Shown here piece after piece: positions 1 through 8,946 of a stretch of DNA of 64,000 nt. A program made the translations under genes and the position numbers. The notes below the pieces were generated by a model. The model made no database searches and was not told where the DNA came from. It was given only the letters and a program-made list of their open reading frames with translations. This DNA is from Pseudomonadota bacterium (GTDB taxonomy: Bacteria > Pseudomonadota > Gammaproteobacteria > Burkholderiales > Burkholderiaceae_B). The stretch is taken from assembly GCA_023388835.1 (NCBI GenBank), contig JAEWFK010000164.1:24968-88967 (forward strand), given 5' to 3'. How positions within the stretch are numbered: the first letter of the stretch is position 1; the number at the start of each line of letters is the position of its first letter.

Positions 1-1
1 T

Positions 2-484
2 GCGGCGTTCGACCCGCTGCTGTCATTTCTGCGGCCGCTGCCTTCCATGAGCTGGATTCCGCTTTCCCTGCTCTGGTTCGGCATCACTGAAACCCAGAAG
101 TACAGCATTGTGTTCATGGGTACGTTCGCGCCCGCGTTGGTCTACGTGATCGAGGCCACCCGGAATGTCGATCCCTTGTTGATTCGTGCGGCGCAGAATC
201 TGGGTGCCAGCCGCTGGCAGGTAATGCGTGAAGTGATTCTTCCTGGAAGCCTTCCGCAGATCCTGAGCGGCATGAAGGTCATTCTGGGCCTGGCCTGGAC
301 CTGCGTGATTTCTGCCGAACTCGTCGCCGCGCGCGAAGGTCTGGGCTTTTTGATCATGAACGGGAAGGAATTCTTCCAGACCGAAGTGGTGGTACTTGGC
401 ATGGTGCTCATCAGTATCACGGTGCTGGTTACCGACTTCGTCTTTCGTCTCATCGAGAACCGTATCCTCAGGTGGCAACATTGA
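2..484 (+). CDS. ABC transporter permease, NitT/TauT (SsuC/TauC) type, 5' end outside window
   Basis: Inner-membrane permease of an importer for nitrate, sulfonate, taurine or similar small organic ions. The reading frame is open from base 2, so the N-terminus lies upstream; about 160 residues are visible. Early residues (DPLL..FLRPLPSMSWIPL) match the segment before the conserved EAA loop in this family. The EAA-like cytoplasmic loop, which contacts the ATPase, follows at 178-260 (RAAQNLGASRWQ, then VILPGSLPQIL). The remaining segments are hydrophobic and end near the stop. The stop overlaps the likely GTG start of the ATPase gene, so the two are probably translationally coupled. Substrate cannot be read from the sequence; the downstream FAD amine oxidoreductase suggests an amine-containing compound (inference). 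Confidence 0.9.
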   Translation, partial: AAFDPLLSFLRPLPSMSWIPLSLLWFGITETQKYSIVFMGTFAPALVYVIEATRNVDPLLIRAAQNLGASRWQVMREVILPGSLPQILSGMKVILGLAWTCVISAELVAAREGLGFLIMNGKEFFQTEVVVLGMVLISITVLVTDFVFRLIENRILRWQH

Positions 485-1260
485 GCTCAAGCATGATTTC
501 CATACAGGGCGTTTCCAAGCACTTCGGCGACTTCCAAGCCCTGCAGCATGTCGACCTGGAGGTCGAGCAGGGCGAGTTCGTGGTGCTCTTGGGGGCATCC
601 GGCTGCGGCAAATCGACTCTCTTGAACCTGATCACAGGCTTTGACCGCCCCACGGGCGGCAGCATCAGGGTCAATGGGCGTGCCGTGAACAAGGTCGACC
701 CGCACTGCGGGATGGTCTTCCAGCAGTATGCCCTTTTCCCATGGATGACCGTGCTCGAGAACGTCGGTTTCGGCCTGAAGATGAAGGGAATGGGCCGCGC
801 ACAGCGCACTGAGGTCGCCCAGCGCTTCATCGAGATGGTCGGCTTGAAGGGCTTCGAAGACAAGTTCCCGAATGCGCTTTCCGGCGGCATGAAGCAACGT
901 GTTTCCATAGCACGCGTCCTGGCGAACGACCCCGATGTCATCCTGCTGGACGAGCCCTTTGCTGCGCTGGACGCCATGACGCGGCAGGTGCTGCAAGATG
1001 AACTTCTTCGTATCTACGAACAAAGCAAGAAGACGATTGTCTTCATTACCCACTCCATCGACGAGGCCCTGCTGCTATCCACGCGCATGCTTATCATGAG
1101 TGCCAGGCCGGGACGTATCGTGACTGATCTGCGCAACGATTTGCCGATGCCGCGCAATGCCGAAGTGCAGCTCTCGCCGCGCTACAACGAGCTGAAGGCG
1201 CAGATTTGGGAAACGGTTCAATCTGAAGTCATGCGCAGTCTGGAAGCAACGAGTCGTTGA
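472..1260 (+). CDS. ABC transporter ATP-binding protein, NitT/TauT (SsuB/TauB) type
   Basis: Energises the preceding permease. All canonical ABC motifs are present: Walker A (GASGCGKST), Q-loop, signature LSGGMKQR (the LSGG(M)QQR form usual in this family), Walker B ([12 protein letters not shown]) and the switch histidine (FITHSIDEA). Length is 262 residues, normal for the family. The GTG at 472 overlaps the permease stop by 13 bp. An ATG at 493 is an alternative start that removes seven residues without touching a motif. A periplasmic binding protein should lie upstream of the window. The next gene, an FAD oxidoreductase, follows after 9 bp and is very likely co-transcribed. Confidence 0.95.
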   Translation: MATLSSSMISIQGVSKHFGDFQALQHVDLEVEQGEFVVLLGASGCGKSTLLNLITGFDRPTGGSIRVNGRAVNKVDPHCGMVFQQYALFPWMTVLENVGFGLKMKGMGRAQRTEVAQRFIEMVGLKGFEDKFPNALSGGMKQRVSIARVLANDPDVILLDEPFAALDAMTRQVLQDELLRIYEQSKKTIVFITHSIDEALLLSTRMLIMSARPGRIVTDLRNDLPMPRNAEVQLSPRYNELKAQIWETVQSEVMRSLEATSR

Positions 1261-1269
1261 GAGAAAAAC

Positions 1270-2574
1270 ATGAGCAAAAGCACGACGTATCCACGGTATC
1301 GAGCCGGTTCGGGGTGGAATGCGTTATTGCCGGCGAGAACGCCCCGTTCGGGCGCGCCGGAAGAGCGGCATTACGGCGCCTTGGTGATTGGTGCCGGTGT
1401 GACCGGGCTGGCGGCGGCTCGGCGCGTTGCCGACCTGGAGCCCCATACCCGAGTGCTGCTGGTGGACGCCAGCACGGTGGGGGAAGGGTCCTCAGGCCGG
1501 AACTCCGGCTTTCTCATCAATCTGCCACACAATACCGGCATGTCGGGCCACGGCAGTGCGGTGGATGTCGCGCGCAAGCAGATCAGGCTCTACAACCTGG
1601 GCCTTGAGTGGCTGAAGTCTCTGGTCGACCGTTACGGCATCGATTGCGGTTGGAGTCCAGTCGGGAAGTACCATGCGGCGGCGACATCCGATGGCGAGCG
1701 ACGTCTGCACGACGCGCTACACCACTATCGCGAGTGGGGAGTGCCCTATAGGGAGTTCGATCAGTCCGCCCTGCAATACGCATTGGGCACGCGCTATTAC
1801 CGTTATGGCTATCACTCGGACAACAATATCTTCGTCCAGCCCGCTGCTTTCGTGCGAGGCCTGGCTGACAGTCTGCCCACTAATGTCCGGCTCTGGGAAG
1901 GCGAGCCCGTCCTGTCGCTTGAGCGCGGCAAGCCGTTCAAAATCCGGACCGCTACGGCCGAACTGACGGCTGACCGTGTCATTATCGCGAACAATGGGTT
2001 TGCTGCGAAGCTGGGACTCGCGCAGGATCGTGTCTTCACCATCTACACCTATGCGGCCCTGACCCCCGAACTGGCGTCCGATGAACTGGCCAAACTGGGC
2101 CACGACGCCCAGTGGGGCGTGATTCCAGCCAACCGCCTGGGCACCACCTTGCGCCGGACACTCGATGGGCGCTTCATGGTCCGCAGCGCCTATTCCTATG
2201 AGTCCGAACAGTCCACGGACAAGGTCCGGGCGATGCTGCAAGATTGTTATCGGCGCCGTTATCCCGATATGCGTTCATTCGAGTTTGAGCATGTGTGGGG
2301 CGGCGTGACGGCCTTGACACGCAATGGAGCCGTGTACTTCGGAAAGGTCGATGACGGTCTTTTCGTGTCGATTGGCTGCAACGGCGCGGGCATGCTGAAG
2401 GGAAGTGTGTTCGGTAAGCTGTTGGGCGAGATGGCATGCAATGCGGAATCCCCCGAGCTCGCAGAAGCGCTGGGCTTCGAGCGGCCGTCGTGGTTGCCTC
2501 CGGAGCCCATCCGGCGCCTTGCCGTGACCTCAGCGATCAACTACCAGAAACTGCGCGCCGGCAAGGAACGATAA
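1270..2574 (+). CDS. FAD-dependent amine/amino-acid oxidoreductase (DAO family)
   Basis: Predicted flavoprotein oxidase or dehydrogenase acting on an amine or amino acid. The N-terminal dinucleotide-binding motif VIGAGVTGLAAAR is followed by an acidic strand end (LLVDAS) and the GEGSSGRNSGFL segment that holds FAD in DAO-family proteins such as gamma-glutamylputrescine oxidase. A second FAD signature lies near the C-terminus (FVSIGCNGAGMLKG). Length is 434 residues, normal for the family. There is no signal peptide, so it is cytoplasmic. It sits 9 bp after the NitT/TauT ATPase gene, suggesting uptake and oxidation of one substrate. Exact substrate unknown; assignment to the superfamily is secure. 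Confidence 0.88.
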   Translation: MSKSTTYPRYRAGSGWNALLPARTPRSGAPEERHYGALVIGAGVTGLAAARRVADLEPHTRVLLVDASTVGEGSSGRNSGFLINLPHNTGMSGHGSAVDVARKQIRLYNLGLEWLKSLVDRYGIDCGWSPVGKYHAAATSDGERRLHDALHHYREWGVPYREFDQSALQYALGTRYYRYGYHSDNNIFVQPAAFVRGLADSLPTNVRLWEGEPVLSLERGKPFKIRTATAELTADRVIIANNGFAAKLGLAQDRVFTIYTYAALTPELASDELAKLGHDAQWGVIPANRLGTTLRRTLDGRFMVRSAYSYESEQSTDKVRAMLQDCYRRRYPDMRSFEFEHVWGGVTALTRNGAVYFGKVDDGLFVSIGCNGAGMLKGSVFGKLLGEMACNAESPELAEALGFERPSWLPPEPIRRLAVTSAINYQKLRAGKER

Positions 2575-2594
2575 AGGAATCGATCGCGAGCATC

Positions 2595-2677
2595 GCGCCA
2601 AGAACCAGCGCCAAGAAACCGGCGCCAAGAAACCGGCGCCAAGAAACCGGCGGAAAAAAACCGGCGCCAAGAAATCG
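2595..2677. repeat. 14-bp tandem repeat (consensus gcgccaagaaaccg, about 6 copies)
   Basis: Head-to-tail copies begin at 2608, 2622, 2636, 2650 and 2664, with an imperfect copy at 2595. The 2650 copy has changed to gcggaaaaaaaccg. The period of 14 is not a multiple of three, and the array lies after the stop of the oxidoreductase, so it is not coding. The last copy forms the left arm of the hairpin at 2669-2711. Confidence 0.85.
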
Positions 2678-2711
2678 GGTCAGACAACGATTTTGTCTCA
2701 CCCGATTTCTT
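2669..2711. terminator. Long hairpin between convergent genes, probable bidirectional terminator
   Basis: Arms aagaaatcgggt (2669-2680) and acccgatttctt (2700-2711) pair perfectly over 12 bp. After one c-c mismatch the stem continues with agacaa (2682-2687) against ttgtct (2693-2698), leaving a 5-nt loop. It lies between the + oxidoreductase and the - HAD gene, and the right arm overlaps the HAD stop codon (complement of tta at 2710-2712). There is no long T-run, so terminator function is inferred from the fold and the convergent position. Confidence 0.6.
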
Positions 2712-3446
2712 ATAGGAGCCGGTGTCGGTCGGTGAGCAGTTGACCGATGCGATTGACGCGCATGTCGACGTAGGCGCTACGCCCGTGATGGTATGGGTTG
2801 TGCGGCGTGCCGGGGTGGTGGCTGAGGACGGTGCGGATACCCAGGGCCTTGGCGCTGCGCAGGTTCTTCAGGGTGTCGTCGACCAGTATGACTTGCTGAG
2901 CCGGTACGCGCAGGTGCGCCAGCAATTGGCGCAGCATGGCCATCGAGGGCTTGGGCTTCAGCCTTCCCTGCAGGCGCATGTCGTCGATGGTCCAGAGCGC
3001 TTCAAATTCTTGCAGAATACCCAGCGTGCGCAGAACATCCCGCGCGTACTTATGGGGAGCATTGGTGAGCAGTATCTTGCGCCCCGGCAGCCGCGCGAGT
3101 TTGGTGGCGATGCCCGATTCGGCATGCACGAGAGGAGCGACATCGAAGCGGTGGGTCGCTTCCAGGAACTGGTCAGCGCCGATGCCATGATGCTTTTCCA
3201 GGCCGATGGCGGTGGCGCCGTAACGGGCCCAATACTCATGGCGCAGGGCGTCGGCCTGCGCCCAATCAAGACCCAGAAGTTCGGCCATGGCCGTCGACAT
3301 GGCGCCGTCGATGGCCTTGAAGATATGGCGTGAGCAATCATGCAGTGTGTTGTCGAGGTCGAACAGCCACACGGTTTCGCCCGCGCGCAAGGCGTGGACC
3401 GGCTTGCGGGGGCGGTGCAGAGGCAAAGGTCTGCGCAGTGGCGGCA

Positions 3447-3447
<1 letters not shown>
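2710..3447 (-). CDS. HAD-family hydrolase, pyrimidine 5'-nucleotidase-like
   Basis: Cytoplasmic phosphatase of the haloacid dehalogenase superfamily, most like the SDT1/YjjG-type pyrimidine 5'-nucleotidases. Motif I is WLFDLDNTLHD (nucleophile Asp plus the acid/base Asp two residues on). Motif II is LLTNAP, motif III the lysine in RLKPKPS, and motif IV VILVDDTLKN. Length is 245 residues. The start is GTG at 3447, sharing one base with the argB stop (TAGTG), so it is coupled to argB. argB followed by this HAD gene is a familiar order in Bordetella relatives. The stop codon lies in the arm of a large hairpin. Physiological substrate is not provable from sequence. Confidence 0.85.
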
Positions 3448-4358
<911 letters not shown>

Positions 4359-4850
4359 TTAGCCCAGAGCTTTGTCCACAGTGGCAAGGAAGGACTCCTT
4401 GTCGTAGTTGCCGAGATAGCGTCGGATGATGTTGCCCTGCTTGTCGATCAGGAAAGCCGTGGGTGTGAGCTTGACGTCGCCGAAAGCGCGCGCGATTTCG
4501 CCATTGGCATCGACCACGACCTTGAAGGGCAGTTCGCGGGACTCCGTGAAATTCTTCACGTAGTTGGGAGGATCGTACTGCATGGCGACCGCGATGGTTT
4601 CGTAGCCCCGATCTTTGAGTTCGTTGTAGTTCTTGATGTTGTCCGGCATTTGCGCCACGCAGGTGACGCAGCTGGTGGCCCAGAACTTGACCAGAACGAC
4701 TTTGCCGCGCAGGTCTTGCGTGGTGAGCTGTTCGCCGGTAAGGGTGGTGAACGTGACATCGGGCGCGGTCTTGGCGGCGCTCGGAAGCTGCCAGACAGCG
4801 ACACCCGCTACGACGATGACGGCGGCGACGGCAAGAAAAATCTTCTTCAT
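4359..4850 (-). CDS. TlpA/ResA-like membrane-anchored thioredoxin
   Basis: Predicted periplasmic thiol-disulfide oxidoreductase of the AhpC/TSA-TlpA type. An N-terminal hydrophobic segment (residues about 4-22) acts as signal or anchor. The thioredoxin fold follows, with active site SCVTC (Cys61 and Cys64) after VKFWAT, and the conserved cis-proline in LTPTAFLID. Length is 163 residues. The ATG overlaps the dolP-like stop by four bases (ATGA), indicating translational coupling with the outer-membrane lipoprotein upstream. Partner proteins cannot be identified; cytochrome c maturation or envelope redox repair are possibilities. Confidence 0.88.
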   Translation of the reverse strand: MKKIFLAVAAVIVVAGVAVWQLPSAAKTAPDVTFTTLTGEQLTTQDLRGKVVLVKFWATSCVTCVAQMPDNIKNYNELKDRGYETIAVAMQYDPPNYVKNFTESRELPFKVVVDANGEIARAFGDVKLTPTAFLIDKQGNIIRRYLGNYDKESFLATVDKALG

Positions 4851-5560
4851 TGGACAGGCATGGCTTGCACGCCACTGGCTTCAGCGGCGGCATCGGTGTT
4901 GTTGGGGGAAGAGGTGTCCACCTGTTCTATGGGGGCTGGAGCAGCGTTCTGTTGGACGCTTTCAGGTGGGACAATCTCGAACAATTTTACTACTTTGTTG
5001 ATGCCTGAAACGGCCGACACCGCCTTGGCGGCGCGTGCACCTTCGGTCTCTGTGACGCGGCCCTGCAGGTAGACGATGCCGCGCTCCGTGGTCACATTGA
5101 TGGTGCGCGAAGGGACTTCCTTGGTGTTGATCAGGGTGGTGCGGACCTTCGAGCTCAGCCAGGTGTCATTGCTGCGTACGCTGGTGGGTGTGACGTCGCC
5201 CACGCGAAGCTGGTTCACCACGCGGCTGACCTTGTCGACCCCCTGGGCGGCCTGCGCGGCGCGCTGTTTGTCTTGCTCGGAAGGAACGTCGCCCAGCAAC
5301 AGGACCTGGCCGGCATACGAGTGCGCGCTGATGCGCAGGTTCTGCGTGTCGGGGAAGAGGCGGCGCATTTCGCTGCCGACCTTCAGCTCGATGGACTTGT
5401 CTTCAACCTGTTCGCCTGCCGTACGCCGGTCGCTGACGACCATGGCCGTGGTGGCGGCGGTACCCCCGACCACCAGCGCTCCGCAGCCGGAAAGCGCGGT
5501 AAGGGCGGCCAACGCAAGGCCGGCGAATAGAGCGAATCTGGACTCAGTGTGGCTGGACAT
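4847..5560 (-). CDS. dolP: BON-domain outer-membrane lipoprotein, DolP (YraP)-like
   Basis: Predicted outer-membrane lipoprotein supporting envelope integrity, as DolP does in Escherichia coli. The start is ATG at 5560, overlapping the diaA-like stop by one base (TAATG). The signal peptide ends in a lipobox (ALSGC, Cys26 as lipidated residue), and two BON domains follow at roughly residues 55-115 and 130-200. The tail after about residue 205 is low-complexity and acidic or alanine-rich. Length is 237 residues against about 190 for E. coli DolP, the excess being the tail. Neighbours yraN and diaA on the same strand, with rsmI divergent, reproduce the classical yra locus and strengthen the name. 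Confidence 0.88.
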   Translation of the reverse strand: MSSHTESRFALFAGLALAALTALSGCGALVVGGTAATTAMVVSDRRTAGEQVEDKSIELKVGSEMRRLFPDTQNLRISAHSYAGQVLLLGDVPSEQDKQRAAQAAQGVDKVSRVVNQLRVGDVTPTSVRSNDTWLSSKVRTTLINTKEVPSRTINVTTERGIVYLQGRVTETEGARAAKAVSAVSGINKVVKLFEIVPPESVQQNAAPAPIEQVDTSSPNNTDAAAEASGVQAMPVQ

Positions 5561-6153
5561 TAAAGCGTGTCTCCGAGAAGCAGGGCGTCGATGCCGTCGC
5601 AAAGGGCATGCAGCAGCAGGATGTGGACTTCCTGGATGCGCATGGTGCGATCATGTGGAACGCATAAATGGATATCGGTCTCCATGAGCAGGTGGGCAAT
5701 TTCGCCGCCGCCCTTGCCGGTGAGTGCGATGACCGCCATCTCGCGATCGTGTGCGGCTTCGATGGCCTTGATGACGTTGGGCGAGTTGCCGCTGGTGGAA
5801 ATGGCCACCAGTACGTCGCCGGGCTGGCCCAGTGCGTTGACCTGCCGTTCGAAGACGGCATTGAATCCGTAGTCGTTGCCGACCGCGGTCATGATGGAGG
5901 TGTCGGTGTTCAGGGCGACGCCGGCCAGCGGCAGGCGGTCGCGCTCGAAGCGGCCGACCAGCTCCGCGATGAAATGCTGGGCGTCTGCAGCAGAGCCGCC
6001 GTTGCCGCAAGCGAGAATCTTGCAATTGTTGGCGAGCGCGCCGAAGAGGAGCTCGACGCCGGTGGAGAGCGGTTCCGCCAGTTCACGCGCGCTGGCCTTG
6101 AAAGTGTCGACGGCGTCATCGAAGTGGGACGCCATGTGTGCGGTCATGTCCAT
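5560..6153 (-). CDS. diaA: SIS-domain phosphoheptose isomerase-like protein, DiaA/GmhA family
   Basis: A single SIS domain fills the protein (residues about 40-190 of 197). The phosphosugar loop is seen in CGNGGSAADAQHF and again in AISTSGNSPNV; the C-terminal helix carries HILLLHALCDGID. In the yraN-diaA-dolP context the orthologue in E. coli is DiaA, which binds DnaA tetramers and times replication initiation. The fold is shared with GmhA (sedoheptulose 7-phosphate isomerase), and annotators often call this gene gmhA. Sequence alone does not separate the roles, and a heptose pathway enzyme (rfaE2) is encoded at 49280. It lies 42 bp downstream of yraN and is coupled by TAATG to the lipoprotein gene. 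Confidence 0.85.
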   Translation of the reverse strand: MDMTAHMASHFDDAVDTFKASARELAEPLSTGVELLFGALANNCKILACGNGGSAADAQHFIAELVGRFERDRLPLAGVALNTDTSIMTAVGNDYGFNAVFERQVNALGQPGDVLVAISTSGNSPNVIKAIEAAHDREMAVIALTGKGGGEIAHLLMETDIHLCVPHDRTMRIQEVHILLLHALCDGIDALLLGDTL

Positions 6154-6195
6154 AGGGCCGATTATCTCACTTTTCGATTTCAGGGAAGCGGGCTT

Positions 6196-6582
6196 CTATT
6201 CGGTGAAGGCGTGGCGGATCCAGTCCAGCCTGCCATCCTGCACGCAGATGACGTCGAAGCGGCAGGCCGGCATGCGCCCTGCGCAGTGGCGACGCACGAT
6301 GCGTGGCAGAAAATACCGGGCTGCACGCAGCAGACGCTGTTGTTTTCCCCGGTTTACACTGGCGGCAGCCCCGCCATGGCTACTCGAGCCCCGGTATCGT
6401 ACCTCTACAAAGACCAGCGTTTCACCGTCCAGGACCACCAGATCGATCTCGCCCGCCCGGCAAAGCAGATTTCGCTCCAGCACACGCACGCCATGGCGTT
6501 CAAGCCACGCCGCGGCCCGGGTCTCTGATTGGTGTCCTGTGGTTTGGGTGGGGGAGGGCGCCATGACGGTCATTGCCAGCAA
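6196..6582 (-). CDS. yraN: YraN family (UPF0102) endonuclease-like protein
   Basis: Small protein with a restriction-endonuclease-like core: GEIDLVV (residues 44-50, Asp47) and FVEVR (58-62, Glu60) form the D-ExK-like acidic cluster typical of UPF0102, after an RAAAWLERHG helix. Length is 128 residues from ATG at 6582; Met7 (6564) is an alternative start. The 5' end overlaps antisense with the upstream untranslated region of rsmI, which starts at 6598 on the other strand. Only 15 bp separate the two start codons, so the promoters must overlap or lie inside the opposite gene. Biochemical role unknown in the family. Confidence 0.88.
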   Translation of the reverse strand: MLAMTVMAPSPTQTTGHQSETRAAAWLERHGVRVLERNLLCRAGEIDLVVLDGETLVFVEVRYRGSSSHGGAAASVNRGKQQRLLRAARYFLPRIVRRHCAGRMPACRFDVICVQDGRLDWIRHAFTE

Positions 6583-6597
6583 AGCAGGAAATCCAGT

Positions 6598-7521
6598 ATG
6601 AACGACAACAGCCCGCTTACGGAAGCCTCATCGACATGGAAACGTCTCGCTGACCGTGTCGCGGCCCAGCACTGGCCGGCGCCCGCGCTTTATGTGGTGG
6701 CGACTCCCATCGGCAACCTGGGTGACCTGGGCATGCGGGCCTGGCAGGCGCTGCAGCGCTGCGATGTCATCGCCGCGGAAGACACGCGCTCCAGCCGCCC
6801 GCTCATGGACGCATGGGGCATCACGACCCCTTTGATGGCGGCGCATCGGCACAATGAAGCGGCCGCTGCCCAAGCCATCGTGCTCCGGCTGGAAGCCGGC
6901 GAACGTGTGGCGCTGATCTCGGATGCGGGCGCGCCAGCGGTGAGCGACCCCGGCGCACGCATCGTGCGCAGCGTACGCGAGGCGGGGTACCCCGTGGTGC
7001 CGGTGCCGGGCGCCAGCGCCGTGATCGCCGCCCTCATGGGCAGCGGGGTGACGTCGGACGAAAACCCCGCCTTTGTGTTCGCCGGATTTGCGCCGGCCAA
7101 GCAGGGGGCGCGACGCAAATGGCTGCAACGCTGGTGCGCCGTACCGGCGCCCGTCGTACTGTTCGAGTCGCCCCATCGGATACAAGCGACGGTGGATGAC
7201 ATGGTGGCCGTCTGCGGTCCCGACCGCCGGCTGACTATTACGCGCGAACTCACGAAGCGATTTGAGCAGATCGATACATTGCCTCTTCAGGATGCCGTTG
7301 CGTGGCTGGAAGGCGACGCTCATCGACGCCAAGGAGAATTCGTTCTCATCATCCATGAGGCCGAAGCCCCCGCGCAGGAAGATGAGATCGATGCCCAGGC
7401 CATCGCGCTGCTCGACGCACTGCTTGAGACGCTGTCCGTTCGAGATGCCGTGAAAGTCGCGGCCAAAGTCAGCGGCGCCCCCCGGGACGCGCTATACGCC
7501 ATGGCTCTTGAGCGCAAATAG
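6598..7521 (+). CDS. rsmI: 16S rRNA (cytidine(1402)-2'-O)-methyltransferase
   Basis: Methylates the ribose of C1402 in the ribosomal decoding centre using S-adenosylmethionine. The tetrapyrrole-methylase fold is shown by VATPIGNLGDLG (GNLGD at 39-43), AAEDTR, ALISDAGAPAVSDPG and the GASAVIAAL segment. The C-terminal half carries ELTKRFE and QGEFVLIIH motifs of RsmI. I chose ATG at 6598 (307 residues); the frame is open further upstream to 6529 but that part lies over yraN and resembles nothing. The first 30 residues precede the core and are somewhat longer than in E. coli. The stop is two bases from the convergent amidase stop. Confidence 0.96.
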   Translation: MNDNSPLTEASSTWKRLADRVAAQHWPAPALYVVATPIGNLGDLGMRAWQALQRCDVIAAEDTRSSRPLMDAWGITTPLMAAHRHNEAAAAQAIVLRLEAGERVALISDAGAPAVSDPGARIVRSVREAGYPVVPVPGASAVIAALMGSGVTSDENPAFVFAGFAPAKQGARRKWLQRWCAVPAPVVLFESPHRIQATVDDMVAVCGPDRRLTITRELTKRFEQIDTLPLQDAVAWLEGDAHRRQGEFVLIIHEAEAPAQEDEIDAQAIALLDALLETLSVRDAVKVAAKVSGAPRDALYAMALERK

Positions 7522-7523
7522 CA

Positions 7524-8897
7524 CTATCGTATTTTGTCGTGGGTAGCGAGGGCATCTTCCAGCGCAGCGCCTATTCGCAGCAATATCGATTCGCTTTGTG
7601 GCTGGCCGATGATTTGCAAGGAGGTGGGCATGTTGTTGGCGCCTGTTCCATTGGGCAGCGCCAGGGCGGCATAAGAAAGAAAGCTGACGAAACGCGTGAG
7701 TTCGGCGGGCACCCAGTTCATGTGCCCGATCTCACTCAAGGGTACTGCCGTGCCGCGTGTGGTGGGGGTCAGCAAGGCATCGAAACCGCTCAAAGCCTGG
7801 TCAAAATCATGGCGCATCCGGCGGCGCTGCTCCAACAGCCGCTCATGTGCACCCTCCGGCAGTTCCCGCGCTTCACTGAAACGCTGTCTGACGCTTTCGT
7901 CCATGGGTTCAGCCGGGTCGTTCACGATGGCGGCAATGCGGGGGAAGCCTTCGACGGCAATCAACGATGCGGTCAAAGAGGCGAAGGCATCCAGAGCATG
8001 GGGGAAAGCGAACGGTACGAGCTCGGCGCCGAGAGTGCGCAGAACGTCCAGGGAATGATCATAAGCAGCCAGCACATCGGCGTGAATCAGTTTGCGTTCT
8101 GTATCGGCCAGCACGGCGAGACGCCGACCTTCCAGGGCAACGCTACGTCCGGAAGCAAGAATGTCCCGTGGCGCCGGTATGCCCGACATGGCTTCATAGG
8201 CGAGGGCAACATCCCGCACACTGCGTGCCAAGGGACCGATGGTATCCAGGCTGCGGCTCAATGAGCCGACGCCGGCATCAGGGATGGTGCCGAGCGTAGG
8301 ACGTAAACCGGTGAGACCGCAGAAGGCGGAAGGTATCCTTACCGAGCCGCCCGTATCCGTGCCCACGGCCCAGGGAGCCAGGCCGGCGGCAACGGCGGCG
8401 GCTGAACCGCTGCTGGAGCCGCCAGTGATGAAGTGCTGATCCGAGGATAACGGATTTCGGGGGGCGCCCAGCTTTTCATTGCTGCCATGCGAACCGTAGG
8501 CGAATTCCACCGTGTGAGTTTTGCCTAGCAGCACCATGCCGGCGTCGCGCAAGCGCTTGACCAGTTCGGCATCACGGGTGGCCCGGTAAGCGGCCGAGGT
8601 ATGCGTACCCAGCCCGGTGCGTTCACCTGAGACGTCGACCAGATCCTTCAACGCATAAGGAATGCCGCAGAAGCGGCCGGCCTTGCCTGCCGCCCTGGCT
8701 TTATCCGCTTCCTGCGCCTGTTTGCGCGCGCTTTCTTCAAAGATGGCGGTATAGGCGTGGATGTAGTCATTCCGCTGTCTGATTCGTTCCAGGAAAGCAT
8801 CCGTGATTTCCGCGGATGAGGCTTCGCCTGAATCGAGAAGCGCCATGATCTCGTGTATCTGCATCTGTGCGATAGAGGATTTCATGGTGTCGTGCAT
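7524..8897 (-). CDS. Amidase signature-family hydrolase
   Basis: Hydrolyses an amide bond of an unidentified substrate. The amidase signature runs from the catalytic lysine in YALKDL (Lys84) through GGSSSGSAAAVAAG (161-174, containing the cis-serine) to the nucleophile in GTDTGGSVR (Ser185), giving a complete Ser-Ser-Lys triad. Length is 457 residues from ATG at 8897, chosen because AGGAA lies 7-8 bases upstream; upstream frame is just antisense to the ABC gene. No signal peptide, so cytoplasmic. As last gene of an operon with a dipeptide-type importer and an AtuA-like protein, it probably processes the imported compound. It need not be a true GatA; no gatB or gatC is present. Confidence 0.9.
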   Translation of the reverse strand: MHDTMKSSIAQMQIHEIMALLDSGEASSAEITDAFLERIRQRNDYIHAYTAIFEESARKQAQEADKARAAGKAGRFCGIPYALKDLVDVSGERTGLGTHTSAAYRATRDAELVKRLRDAGMVLLGKTHTVEFAYGSHGSNEKLGAPRNPLSSDQHFITGGSSSGSAAAVAAGLAPWAVGTDTGGSVRIPSAFCGLTGLRPTLGTIPDAGVGSLSRSLDTIGPLARSVRDVALAYEAMSGIPAPRDILASGRSVALEGRRLAVLADTERKLIHADVLAAYDHSLDVLRTLGAELVPFAFPHALDAFASLTASLIAVEGFPRIAAIVNDPAEPMDESVRQRFSEARELPEGAHERLLEQRRRMRHDFDQALSGFDALLTPTTRGTAVPLSEIGHMNWVPAELTRFVSFLSYAALALPNGTGANNMPTSLQIIGQPQSESILLRIGAALEDALATHDKIR

Positions 8898-8946
8898 TGT
8901 TGTGTTCCTGAAGGGTTCAAATGCGGCAAACGGCGTTAGAAACTGG

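Noticed and set aside
2595..2677. Possible CRISPR array
   Set aside because: Repeats are 14 bp, abut without spacers and no cas gene is near.
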